Positions 22,603 through 33,542 of a DNA stretch of 64,000 bases are shown piece by piece. The position numbers were made by a program, and so were the translations under genes. This stretch comes from Phialocephala subalpina (Eukaryota; Ascomycota; Leotiomycetes; Helotiales; Mollisiaceae). The notes under the pieces are model-generated. The model ran no database searches, was not told the origin of the DNA, and saw nothing but the letters and a program-made list of their open reading frames with translations. How positions within the stretch are numbered: the stretch's first letter is position 1; each line of letters opens with the position of its first letter. The stretch spans positions 307,235 to 371,234 of the forward strand of contig FJOG01000026.1 in assembly GCA_900073065.1 (NCBI GenBank), written 5' to 3'.

Positions 22603-24060
22603 TCACTGAGGCAAAATCCTCTTCTCTTGCTGATTCTCCGCTGGCTCCTCAAAGACGTACTTCACCAATCGCTCCGTAACCCTCGCACACCAAGGATCCA
22701 CATACTTCGTCCAGAGGTTTGCAACGTAGTACAAAATGACAAACCAGATCGGCAACCAAAAGTACCATCTTGCCTTTCCGCAAATCTTCAACGGTGGTCC
22801 TGGCTCGATCTTGCCGTCTTCGTGGATGATATCCGCAGGTGTCTTGAGCCCGAAAAACATCCATACCAACAGAGTTCGGAGGAGACTGCCGTGGAGCAGG
22901 TACACAGCGAATGAGTTCTTGCCAAACCAAAGCAGGTATTTATTAGACAGGACGTCTTTCATCGAGTTGGAGAAATGGATACCGAGAGCGAAAAAGATTA
23001 ACCCGATTCCAGAGTAGAAACGTGGAGTCTCGTTGTCAGCGGGGAAGATATACACCGACGTTTGACCCATGACCCGGGACCAGGTCATCCACTGAGCCTT
23101 GTCTTCTGGATATGAGGCGAGCAGGAGGCCGACGAGGCAGAGTATTGGGGAGAGGACTCGAGCGGGCCATTTGCGGGCTGCGCACCAGGCGAGATGGGGA
23201 GGATGTTGGGAGAGATCGGAAAGGAAGGCGCCGAAGAAAAATTGCATTCCAAATGCAGCTGGTTCTGGTTAGTGCTTTCCAAAAAAGAGGCTTGATGGCG
23301 TGCTTACAATCGTTGCTGATGTAGTAATAAACAAAAAGAGCAAGTTCAATGATCATCCTGTACCTCGGCTTGCAATATGCTGTGGCGACCAGCATCATAT
23401 AAATAAGCATGCTCCCCTTCAGCAATGGCAGCAAAGTCCACTGGTTGTTGTCGTAGATGTTCCATGACTTCGTCCAGGTCGTTATAATATGATATAATAA
23501 ACTTTTGATGGCCTCCCCAAAGTACGGTGTCATATTCGGCGACGTGTAGTTTACCCACCAACTATCAACCCGATTCCCCACCTCGAACACCCCAAATTGG
23601 CAAATAAACCATATTAACGTTGTAGCAATTGTCGTTGGAAGAATGAGTCTCGGTACTCGACGGAACGCGCTCCTGGCTATCGATTTGAACGCCGCATCTG
23701 GGTTTCCTGCTCGACATTGTCGGATCGGCTTCAAGGCACACACATATCCAGTAACCAGGGAGAATATCGTCACTCCAATGCGTCCTTGGACTAGAATTCG
23801 AAGAATGGGGTATTGGAGGACTCGTGGGGCCGCGCCCTCCTGGGACGTGGGTTTGAAAAGCTCTTCATCAAACGCGCGTGCAATATGTGTGAAGACGACT
23901 AGCAGAGAGGCGAAGCCGCGGAGGCCCTAGAATGAAGAATCGATATCAGTTAAGGCTACTTTTGAAAATTGCTGGGCTGTGAAAGAGGCTCTTCGAGACA
24001 TCGGAGAAAAGCATATATACTCACATCTACCCATTTCACGTTCTCTGGCCGGCTGCTCAT
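22603..24060 (-). CDS. Acyltransferase-3 family membrane protein, 3 exons, 436 aa
   Basis: Family members are integral membrane enzymes (OafA/NodX/Nrf-6-like) that transfer acyl groups to sugars or other acceptors. Exons are 24060-24025, 23926-23308 and 23258-22603. Introns start GTGAGT and GTAAGC and end CTAG and CCAG, with phases that join all three frames. The first exon encodes only MSSRPENVKWVD. The protein then reads GLRGFASLLVVFTHIARAF, the family's first membrane helix, whose His-containing motif is implicated in catalysis. About ten hydrophobic helices follow, including TIFSLVTGYVCAL, FGMQFFFGAFLSDL, FYSGIGLIFFALGI and NSFAVYLLHGSLLRTLLVWMFF. The short charged C-tail (EEPAENQQEKRILPQ) is probably cytosolic. 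The acceptor substrate is unknown. Fungal homologues are often found near glycan or secondary-metabolism genes. Confidence 0.9.
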
Positions 24061-27000
24061 CCTTCTCTACAATGATGCAATGAGACACATCCGCCACGCC
24101 AAATCGAAGTACAGAAACGTGCAAGATCGTGAGGGTTGGAGGAGTCGAGAATATAGATCCGTCCAGATCAAAGAAGACAAATGTGACACGGGTCGTGGGT
24201 CGTGGGTGGTACAGGTGCTACAGATCAAGCCACCAGAAAAACGAAGGAAGAAGAAATACAAATATGTCTTTGAATGAGCGAACGACAGGACAATCAACTA
24301 ACGACAGTGACGGCGTGTGTGGGGTGGGATGTTTGAGAAAAGAGTGGCTCTCTGCGGATAGAGAGGTTGAAGTATCTTCTGGGTGCCACAGGCTGCGGAG
24401 TGGTCGGTGGAAGTCGAGTGGGGTGCCCAGACCAGGATTGGTCCCAAATGATTTCGCAAGCCGGGGTAAGAAGTCGATTGGTGAGGATGAGTAGCCTCAA
24501 CTTATCTGCAGGACATGGCCAAACACGGAAGCCGGATAAAGTTGGGGGGGTTCGATGGCTGAGTTCAAGATGTGCAGCTCTGAATGGTGGCGTTGGTCCG
24601 TCAAAGTCTGCTTCAAGACTGCTTGTGACCATCTAACCACACTGCCAAGCTGGTCTTGTGTGGATGTTGGCAGCGAAGGATGCGGTGTCAAATGATACAG
24701 CTCCAAGGCTTGAGCAGTTTGGGCAAGACGCTCCATGATCGCAGGTTGAGGATCCTCGGGGGAAGTGACGACTGGAAGCGGGATGGGGCAGTTCGCTAAT
24801 TACCAGGCCCACAAGCAGTAATAATTGACAGGGGGAATGCAGGCCAAGAAGTTTCTGTTAAGATTGCGGTAGTGGCCGATTCTAAAACTGTCGATACTTG
24901 GCGTAAATTGTATTTTACGGAATTGCCCGGTAAATCCGTTATAAATGCGACGATGCTCCCGTGCTTCTTGGCAGTAACCTTCTTCATGTCAAGTTCTTCA
25001 AAACTGCGACTCCAAGATGTTTGATCTCGAGACCTACACTTCGTATTGCTATTTTTGCACGCAACCGCGATCCGATCTTCAAACATCCCCAACTTTCCCA
25101 CGTTCAAGCACGTCCATGCATTTCAGATTCTCGTGGCGTTCCTTGATCCACACAAGACCTAGGAGCCGTCAACCCCTTGACGAAGAAAGACAGTAGCGAA
25201 GCGCCCCCGGACTTTGGACATCAGACCGTTCTCGCACCACATCATCCAATGATCCACCATCTGATAAGTTATAACTTAGGGGGTGAGGACCCTTTGACAA
25301 AATCATTCTCCTGAATCGTCTGAATGGAGAAAAGACTGCGAAGCTATCTCATTCGTCGGAGATCGCAATCTTCATTTTCAACGTCTTTGAGCATGTGCTC
25401 TTACCCCTGAATTGCCCTCGCTCGCTGTGGCTGCACCAAGCTCAACACCAAACCGGCCCATAACCGGTGTCAAACCCCACGATTGGCCTTACCAAGTAGA
25501 AGTCAGACCGATAAAAAAAATAGATGTCTACCACGATAACGCGTTCCTTACTAAAACGCGGTCCTTCCTCTTTCAGGAGCTACGACATCTCAATTGAGCG
25601 AATCAGCATCTCATCTGGGGTCGAATATCTCCCGGGGTTAAGAATCCACTTTGTACCCGAATGTCCGAGAGGAAAGCTTGGCCTGAAGATCAAAATCTCG
25701 AGCCTCGAACCTCGAAACCCGAACTCAATCTTGTGCATAAAATTTAAAAAAGAGGCTGACCGACTATCCGGGTGCGAACAACAGCGAGCTGCTACCCAAC
25801 TCGATGACGCAGCCAGTGATACCTCGAGCATCATTTTTCATAACTTCCCTTTGAACAACCCTTTCTGATTGACCTATCCAGGATATCTCGCACCTATGTT
25901 TCCAATCATCCAATGAAGCGCAAATTTAACATAAGCTTCCCAGATCTAGTTTCCGCATTTTGATAGAAGATTGATAAACTTAGAAAGACGGAACAACGTT
26001 TCTAGTAACGGGTAAATTTGACAGGAGGCATTCTTCCCCGTGGATTGGGCGGCCTTTCTCCTTCCTTGTACAAGTTCGAACGCGCGTCATCCTTCCCAAA
26101 TCCATTAATTCTGCCACCTCTGGCCAGAATCTCAAGAGGCTTTCAATCTTTTAGAAACCCCTGAACGATCACATCATCCAGAGCTCCTCAGTTCTCGTTG
26201 AATCGTTCACAAATTCTCATAGATCCGCAGGTCGTGCATTTCCTTTCTCCAGTTTTGCGTTTCAGATCCGAAAAAGGACACGCTGTTCAGGGGGATCTTC
26301 TTTGCCAAGGACCCGCTTCTGATGTGGAAGTTGGCTGTGGAGAAGTGTAAATTGGAATCGTAAGCTGCTGCGACATCAACTCCATAAAAGTTCCCGGTTC
26401 CAAGGTTGGAATTGAACATCGAGATCGAGATTTATTGTTTCGTTTGATCTTCCGCTTTCGGTCGACGGGAGGAGAAGCTCGAGCGGCGGGAAGTTTAATT
26501 GGTGGTCTTAGCACGGCATGTGACTTTCACGTGCTAGTTCAGCCACACAATCTCAAACTCTAAGATTGTTTTTGAAGCAAGAGATCACCATACGGTGTTG
26601 AAAAGAGAGGTTTCTTCGACTGATGATAGACGACTTCAAGAAGCAATTGATGCAATCGGTATGATTCATAATCAAACCGATCACCTGATTCATCTCCTCT
26701 ATCTTCAAGAGACAGTTGCTGCACCTCTTACGAGCAAGCCAATTACACACACTCATTAGCATCTCCAGTGAGGAGGCTCTTCATTCCATCGAATGTTCAT
26801 GATTGCTGATATATAATCATTTCGCTTCACTCATCACGTTTTTTTCTTGCTAGGCGGAGTTCCACTCACTTAATGTCAAGAAACATGCCTCAGTGGAGAG
26901 CTTCCATACTTCGGGCAACACTGTGGATGCAATTGCGAGATTCCAGCGAGTGTCAGGATATAGATCTTTATGATTTCAAGCAAAGATTTATAATCTTGTC

Positions 27001-27151
27001 TCCTTGAGCGAGTGGAGTTCCACAGGATATCGAGTATAAGAGCAAATCACTCGAGGCTATGAACTCTTACCTGTACCGATTCAGCCATCCTCTCTCATCT
27101 GCAACCATTCAAGATCCGAAAGCCGCCATTCCCTCTATCAAAGCAAGTAAA
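24061..27151. other. 3.1 kb intergenic region, no supported gene
   Basis: Only short frames of up to about 120 codons on both strands, without family motifs. The first part holds the acyltransferase promoter. An alternative upstream in-frame ATG for the reductase lies at 27059. No transposon termini or RNA genes were recognised. The length suggests decayed sequence. Confidence 0.5.
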
Positions 27152-28474
27152 ATGACGTCCTCGGCATGGCAAGTCAAGCAGGCACCAACAGTGAGCTGGA
27201 AATCACTCGAAGCTTTGGACCATCTCCATCTCAACACCTCCGTCCCTACACCTTCAGCGAAAGATCTTGGGCCAAAGCAGGTACTAGTTAGAATCAAAGC
27301 TGCTTCCATTAACGCTCGAGACGTGATGGTCATTGCTCATGGTACGATATTTTCCTCTACGATCTATCCCTCACTGCCTTCTCTAACCCCTTTCGCACCC
27401 TTCAACCCCAAGATTCCATCCATTTCCGAGAGCACAAGGTGGCTAACAAATCCCAGACCCAATCTACCCAGTAAACAACATCGAAGGCCTCTCCCCCTGC
27501 GCCGACGGAACCGGCGAGATAACAGCCGTCGGCAAAGACTCAGCATGGAAAGTAGGAGACAGAGTCCTGATGCATCCTCTCCCCGGTTATACGGATCAAG
27601 AAGCTCCTCCCAGCCTGCACGACATGCATGGACGGGGCGCTGGGCCTGATATGGGGATGTTGAGGCAGTTTGGTATTTTCGTACGTTCACCTACTCAATT
27701 TTCGAAGAGCTGTGAGAGATGAGATATGAGGGCTGACGATGAATACAGGAGGATGCAGAATTGTTTAAAGCTCCGGAGCATTTAAGCTATGAGGACGTGG
27801 CAGCGTTGCCAGCAGCTGGAGCCACGGCCGTGAATTCATTGTTCTTTGGGCCGGTGGAGATGAAGCCCGGAATGACCATCCTAACACAAGGCACAGGTGG
27901 AGTAAGCTGTGCCCTCATCCAACTCGCCACCGCTTCTGGCTTAACCGTCATCTCAACCTCATCCTCTGACGCCAAACTCGAGATTGCGAAAAAGCTTGGT
28001 GCGAAGCATACGATTAATTATAAAACGCATCCGGATTGGGCTGCCGAGGCGGTGAGAATTACGGATGGGAAGGGGGTTGATCATGTGTTGGATGTTGCGG
28101 GGGATTTGGAGGCTAGTTTGAGAGCAGTGAGACAAGGTGGGTTGGTGAGTTTGATTGGGTTTTTGGATACGGGGGTGGAGAGTAAGGTGCAGGATATTTT
28201 TATGGGAATTTTATTCGGAGGTAAAATTGGTAAGCTTTTCCATTTTTCCGACTTCTGACCTGAATTTTGGGGAATGGCTAGGATGCGAGCTGATGAAATG
28301 ATAGTGAGAGGCGTGTTGGGCTTCAACAGTGCGTGTATCGAGAAATTGTTGCAGATGACAAATGAGCATAAGTTGGTGCCGCTGAAGGAGGTGTTTGAGT
28401 GGGAGGATGCGAAGAAGGCTTTTGAGCGGAGTATGGGGTACAGTGTTGTGGGAAAAATTGTCATCAAGGTCTAA
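27152..28474 (+). CDS. Zinc-independent medium-chain reductase (quinone oxidoreductase-like), 4 exons, 354 aa
   Basis: The exons are 27152-27341, 27457-27680, 27749-28229 and 28305-28474. Introns start GTACGA, GTACGT and GTAAGC and end CAG, CAG and TAG. For the last intron, the TAG at 28302-28304 keeps the frame, while the nearer TAG at 28279-28281 would create a stop. The N-terminal GroES-like domain shows QVLVRIKAASINARDVMV and GDGTGEITAVG-type sequence (CADGTGEITAVGKDSAWKVGDRV). The Rossmann domain has the nucleotide loop GTGGVSCALIQLA, then LGAKHTINYKTHPDW and GVDHVLDVAGDLEAS. No structural-zinc lobe or catalytic GHE motif is present, so this is a quinone-oxidoreductase-type NAD(P)H enzyme, not a classical alcohol dehydrogenase. 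Substrate unknown. The start at 27152 (MTSSAWQVKQ) fits the family better than the ATG at 27059. The SRPK-like pseudogene starts 205 bp downstream. Confidence 0.9.
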
Positions 28475-28678
28475 ACTTGGGGTTCGACTGAGGTGAGCTG
28501 GGCGTGGGGGTGGAAAGCATGGACGAAATTTGGGTTTGATGGAATATTTGATGAGGTGAGAGGAGCACGAGGATCGATCGATCGATAGAATGCAGTATTT
28601 CCAGGGGCACTTTTCGCTCTCGTCTCTTCCCTTCTTCCTCGCTAAGTGCCTCTTGCAGCATCATGCGAAAGGAGCCTC

Positions 28679-30158
28679 ATGCTTCGGCTCGGCCCGCTCC
28701 ATTCCAACACACGCATTCCAGGTCGACTCTCACCTCGTCATCTTTTCGAACAGATACGAAAGCACAGCTTGCACGCTTTCTCCACAACCATGTCATCTAT
28801 TCTCGAATGGGAGAGAAGTGTTATACTAAGCAATACTTTCTGGGCGGCCTTTGGTACAATAGCTTGTGTTGTTATTGGCTTGTGCTTCTTCACCTTCCGG
28901 CAAAGATCACCATTGCCGCCCCTGATCTTTCCGACAACTGGGTTCGAGATCAGTGGCGAATCAGACATGCTGGACGAGGAAATGAACGAGGAATTCTTGG
29001 CAGGACGATACTATCCCATGAACATCGATGAGGTACTTGTGTCCAAGTATCAAGTCATCGGCAAACTTGTATTGCAGACTTGGGTTTGGGGTCACATCCA
29101 CAGTATGGCTCACTTGCGATCTCCAGTATGTCCATCTCACCCTCAATCTTGGATAAGCCTGCATTAAACTTGGATAAGCCTGCATTAAACCCCAGCAGCT
29201 AACACTATCAGAGCACACTAAATGCAAGTTTATTCACACAGGTATGACAATGTACCAGACTCGCCAGGTCAATTATCAAACTCTAAAACTGACACAATCA
29301 ACAACAGGTATCAAAGGCGACAACATCCTCCAAGTGATCATTGATCCTTCAATACTAGAATCCTTCACAAAAGTAGAGCTAAACATCCCTCACCACGTAA
29401 ATTTGTCAACGGTATGCCGATATACGCATCAAGACGTTTTGAATGTCCAGAGAGATTCGGGGAACCGGTGTTGAGCGATTTCGGCTCCACGGTTCCTGGC
29501 GAGGTGAAGCAAGATCACGATGCGCAGCCGAATGTTTACAGGTGTCCGGAGGTGATGTTGGGGATGGAATGGAGTTATTTTGGTGATATTTGGAATGCTG
29601 GGTGCATGGTTCGTCCTCTCTTCTCCTTGAATCCCATGCTTAACGCTTTCATCCTTTCATCCTTGTTGGACGAGATGGGGTTCTTTTGACTGACGAAGAG
29701 CAGATCTGGGATTTATTCGAAGATAAGCACTTACTTTACTGCAATGATCCACATGGATCGGGGTATAAAACGCGCGCGCATCTTGCGGATGTGGTTGGGA
29801 TGCTTGGACCACCACCCTTAGATCTACTCAAGCATGGAAAAAGAAATGTCGAATTCTTCGATGAAGGTACGTCTCAACCTCCTCATCTTCCGCCCTCCTC
29901 TTCCCTTTGATCATACATCTGTAACTTCCCTCGATTCGCTGAAACTAACCAAATATGTACATTCAGGCAAGTGGATAGCAGGGGTCGAAGTTCCTTCCAT
30001 CAGACACAAGTCTTGAAAAATCCGAAGAGAATCTTGAAGGAAAAAGCAAAGAGATGTTTCTGAACTTCGTCAGGAGTATGCTACAATGGTGACTTGAGGA
30101 CAGAAAGACAGCGAAGGAACTAATCGAGGATCCATGGCTCAATAGTGAGACTCAATGA
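28679..30158 (+). pseudogene. SRPK-like serine/threonine kinase, broken
   Basis: The first frame begins MLRLGPLHSN, passes a hydrophobic helix (about GTIACVVIGLCFFTF) and reaches FEISGESDMLDEE, then YYPMNIDEVLVSKYQVIGKL, the standard entry to SRPK-type kinase domains. The glycine loop continues in another frame (GFGVTSTVWLTCDLQ near 29077-29121). The N-lobe Lys, C-helix and catalytic His-Arg/Thr-Asp loop are missing. Sequence resumes with GIKGDNILQ near 29308, then in another frame GMPIYASRRF, SDFGSTVPGE (DFG retained, about 29474) and DAQPNVYRCPEVML, then DIWNAGCM. Introns 29609-29703 and 29867-29966 still look spliceable. The tail reads LDLLKHG, GKWIAG, and after a frame change KEMFLNFVRSMLQ, DRKTAKELIEDPWLN. 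Multiple frameshifts and the lost catalytic core make it non-functional. Confidence 0.85.
29148..29189. repeat. Perfect 21-bp tandem duplication
   Basis: CTTGGATAAGCCTGCATTAA plus one A is present twice in a row (29148-29168 and 29169-29189). It sits at the point where the kinase pseudogene loses its N-lobe, so it probably reflects a local slippage or repair event during decay. Confidence 0.9.
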
Positions 30159-31055
30159 AGCTCGCTCGCAGCGTTCGAGAGGAGCATTGTGTTGTACCAA
30201 GCAAAGTACCGGGAAGCCGGGGGTAATGAAGTCGAGAACATCAGAGCTGAGGAAGCAATCCACAAAGTTACATGCAACCTCTCATTTCCCGGGAATCTCC
30301 CTCTCCACATCATCTTCACCCCCAATTCATGAGAGCTCCTCTGCTCCTTGATGGTCGCTAAACAGTCTCGCTTAGCCCCCCTTTTCTAGCCCCACAAAAT
30401 CCCAAAACACCAAAAACGATCTCGAAAACCATTGTAAGAAAGAGAAAAATAACGCGTCCTCGCAATAAAAAAAAGTTAAAATCACGTGTAACAATAGAAA
30501 AAAACAGCAAACCTTCACCACCTCACCAAACCCGTTAAGCCACGCAATCAATTGATTATCAAGCATGGAGTCAGGTTCAGGGAGGTGGCAAGGAGTAACC
30601 TAATTTAATAGATTTAACTGTGGGGGCTGCAAGCTTCTACTCTTCGTAAGAGGTGATGTTTAGCTCGAGGACTAACGTTGCGCACAGCTGTCGAAAATTG
30701 GCTTATTTAATTTTATATGGATGGTTTGGAGGTGTGGGGAAGTTGGGGTAAGCTTCGGGTCTCCTAGCGGGGAAGGAGGCGGTTTTTCCGCGACTCTTCT
30801 CGGATGCGAAGCGAGTTCACGTCGCGAAGGTGATGTTGAGAGTTTTGGTCTGGGGCTAGGTTGTTCATCTATCAATTTTTTACTCGTTGGGGAGTCGTTT
30901 CAATGTTAAAAACAACATCTTGCATCTTGATTTTTGAGCAAAACTGGATTATATACATTTCCTGTAACTCGTTGAACTTAAATGATCTTTTCTGGATTCC
31001 AGATGTTCCACATACAGAGGTACATTGCCTTGAAGAGTGGTGAATTCCTGGCAGC
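30159..31055. other. Intergenic, no supported gene
   Basis: AT-rich flank between the kinase pseudogene and the 3' end of the 828-aa gene. Short frames only. Confidence 0.5.
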
Positions 31056-33542
31056 TCATATTCCTTCGTCACCTCCCCAAGTATACGAACCGAGGCCATC
31101 TATCCTTTGCCGCTCTGCGCGCCTTTCCTGTGCTGATGCCCCATCTCCGAGCATACGTTCCTTTGCATAGATTGGACTCATTGGAGACTTTGGGGCGATC
31201 TTTGCCAGGTCCCAGAATCGTACTGTATAGGTTTCCTCATATTCCCAAGACGATATAAGACCAAGCAGCCACTTCAACCTCCTCCCATATCTCTCGTCAA
31301 GCGACGCTTTGAGGTCTCCAACTCCCTCTTGATCGACATAGACATCGACGGTCTCAAACGCCTTCTTGATGCCACCCAACTCCCAGTCCTGAGCGGGCTC
31401 TTCGTTTTCTTCGTCCATCCATCCATCTTCATTTCCTAGAGAATCAGTGCCCAAGAAATTTATGCTTTCATACTCCTTGAAGTGTGCCGACCATCTCGGA
31501 TCGCAGACGCTCTTGCAAGCGCCAAAATCGCGCCAACAAGTTAGGACAACGAGCTCCCCTTTATTCTCTGGAGTTGTCGGCCTTGTGCCGAGGCAGCGAT
31601 CCGGCCCCGGCCCCGGCCCCGTCTCAGTTACTGTTTTCCTAGTCTTTTCCATCTCGGTCGCGGGTTTCTCACTAAAGTCCAATTTAAACCCTGTCTGAGG
31701 AAGAGGAGGCTCCTCGCTCATCACATCTCCAATGTACACCTCCCACTCCAACGCACACTTATCACATCTCCTCACACCAGAATATTTTCCCGGATCATCA
31801 AACTCCCAGAATTTCTGGTCCTTTTCTTGATGATCGCATAAACCCCTCACACCACCATTCGTACACCAACGTCCAATGGTTAGGTCCTGCATCTCACTTT
31901 CGATATACTTTCTGAGATGGTCTCCCATACTCTCTTGTTTCATGAACCAGAAATGCTGCGTGCGATACATCAACCTATCTCTTCCTCTAGATTTGGCGAC
32001 ACACCATTCGGTAGTTATAGCAGAGCTGCCCCACCAGGTGGACGTAACGGAGCGTGGATTCAAATCCCTCTCAAGACTGAGTTCCGGGTCTTTGTGCCAA
32101 ATTCCCATCTTTCCTTTAAAGTCAACCCAGATCCAGTCGTCGCTTCTCCAAGCCTTCATCGCGGTTTGTAGGTCGATGAAATTGGCCGGGCGGGTGAAGA
32201 GATTGTCCCTTGGACTCACAGACGTCGTGGTCCAGCAGGAGGAGACGCTGAGGTTGCTGGTCGCCGGACAAGGAGCATGAGGGGGGTATGCTGTGTAGAA
32301 AGCACTGGGGTGAAGCACTCGGCAGTGAGTGCAGAGGACGATAGAGTCTACGTGTGCTTCTACGCATTGTAGAAGAGCTTTGAGCGTGCTTTGGTAGAGT
32401 ATCTCTTCCGACGTTGGCTGAAGTTTAGACGAACTGAGAGAGACATCGTCTAGATCGAGAGCCTCGCGGTCATCCTCTGAATCATCTCCGTTGGGCCCCC
32501 ACTCGGTTTCGGTGTCAGATTTTCCGAAATGAAGGAGGGGATCAACTAATTCTCTCGTCCTTCCGGCTTCATCCGTGACTTCACGGACAATGTCCGTATG
32601 TTTCTGCCCTAATATCGACACCGCCTCCACAACCGTTTCCTCGTCAAGAACCCCAAGATCAGGAATCTCCTCCAGCGCCCATTGGAATTTCGCATACTTC
32701 CACCTTCCGTCTTTTTTCTTCGGAAGCCTCCAATCTCCTCTTTTGTGCCACTCTTTTTGGTATCCGGTGTCTCTCGTGAAAGGGTCCCAATGAACAATAT
32801 GTCCCTTCTTATTTGGGACTTTCTCGTATACCTCTGGCTCGGTGTCTCCGAGCCATGAGGTTAGAGATGGTGTTCGAGTTCGTGTTAGGGCAATCCTGCC
32901 CTGCTCTAATTCATGTGATTCGAGACCACAATCGTCACAGTAGTAAGGATCCTCTTTGCCTAGAGTGCCGGGACAGTGACACCGATATCTAGGCGAAAAC
33001 ACCGACTCTGTGGTTGTGCCGTCTTCGTCGGGGTCCGAATAGTTGTTTACTATATCTGCAGCGAGCGTCGAGATGGATGTAAGGGACGACGAAGGAGACA
33101 GCGCTGGAGTGACCACGTTATTCCTCTCATCCTCATCATAGGACCAACCACAGACAATACACATGCCCATGTCTTCATTTTCGGCATCATGACAGTAACA
33201 TCGAATCTTCGTCTTCATTGTGTTTGTGGTTCCTTTCTCTTGAGAATCCTCGGGTTCCGTGTTTGATGATGTACGTCCCGAGTTCGAAGATGGAGGATAG
33301 ATGTCGTCTAGATCAGTTGGTCGTTTTGAAGCAGGAAATGCCTGCGAGAACTGACGCTTTCTTGGGATGAGCGTCCTGGTTGGGAGGGATGTTGTGCTGT
33401 GTCTTTCGTGTGAACTTACGTTTTTACTTCTACGTTGTTGGATGATAGGAATTTTAATGGGCGCAGACATGCTCTCGGACGCAGTACTCGGTTGTTGGCT
33501 CTTCTCGGGATCAGCGCGACCTGTAACCCAGACTTTGACCAT
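31056..33542 (-). CDS. Hypothetical protein with several Cys-pair (zinc-ribbon-like) motifs, 828 aa
   Basis: Uninterrupted frame, family not recognised. After a Ser-rich, basic, disordered start, residues about 112-132 read RCYCHDAENEDMGMCIVCGW, and about 187-208 RCHCPGTLGKEDPYYCDDCG. Both have the same spacing logic (C-x-C then C-x2-C), so they look like duplicated zinc-ribbon units. A further C-x2-C-R-x-L-H-P pair occurs near 403 (LCTHCRVLHPSAFY). This resembles the Cys element after the F-box in many fungal F-box-type proteins, although no F-box was seen. A Trp-rich region follows (WWGSSAITTEWCVAKS), then RRCDKCALEWEVYIGD. The last 120 residues hold LTCWRDFGACKSVCDPRW. An internal GGCCCC triplet (31605-31622) encodes the GPGPGPD tract. 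Probable role: zinc-binding, perhaps a protein-interaction scaffold; not established. Confidence 0.75.
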   Translation of the reverse strand: MVKVWVTGRADPEKSQQPSTASESMSAPIKIPIIQQRRSKNVSSHERHSTTSLPTRTLIPRKRQFSQAFPASKRPTDLDDIYPPSSNSGRTSSNTEPEDSQEKGTTNTMKTKIRCYCHDAENEDMGMCIVCGWSYDEDERNNVVTPALSPSSSLTSISTLAADIVNNYSDPDEDGTTTESVFSPRYRCHCPGTLGKEDPYYCDDCGLESHELEQGRIALTRTRTPSLTSWLGDTEPEVYEKVPNKKGHIVHWDPFTRDTGYQKEWHKRGDWRLPKKKDGRWKYAKFQWALEEIPDLGVLDEETVVEAVSILGQKHTDIVREVTDEAGRTRELVDPLLHFGKSDTETEWGPNGDDSEDDREALDLDDVSLSSSKLQPTSEEILYQSTLKALLQCVEAHVDSIVLCTHCRVLHPSAFYTAYPPHAPCPATSNLSVSSCWTTTSVSPRDNLFTRPANFIDLQTAMKAWRSDDWIWVDFKGKMGIWHKDPELSLERDLNPRSVTSTWWGSSAITTEWCVAKSRGRDRLMYRTQHFWFMKQESMGDHLRKYIESEMQDLTIGRWCTNGGVRGLCDHQEKDQKFWEFDDPGKYSGVRRCDKCALEWEVYIGDVMSEEPPLPQTGFKLDFSEKPATEMEKTRKTVTETGPGPGPDRCLGTRPTTPENKGELVVLTCWRDFGACKSVCDPRWSAHFKEYESINFLGTDSLGNEDGWMDEENEEPAQDWELGGIKKAFETVDVYVDQEGVGDLKASLDERYGRRLKWLLGLISSWEYEETYTVRFWDLAKIAPKSPMSPIYAKERMLGDGASAQERRAERQRIDGLGSYTWGGDEGI

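Noticed and set aside
28230..28281. Nearer acceptor TAG (28279-28281) for the last intron of the reductase
   Set aside because: Using it gives an in-frame TGA within seven codons; the TAG at 28302-28304 preserves the conserved C-terminus.
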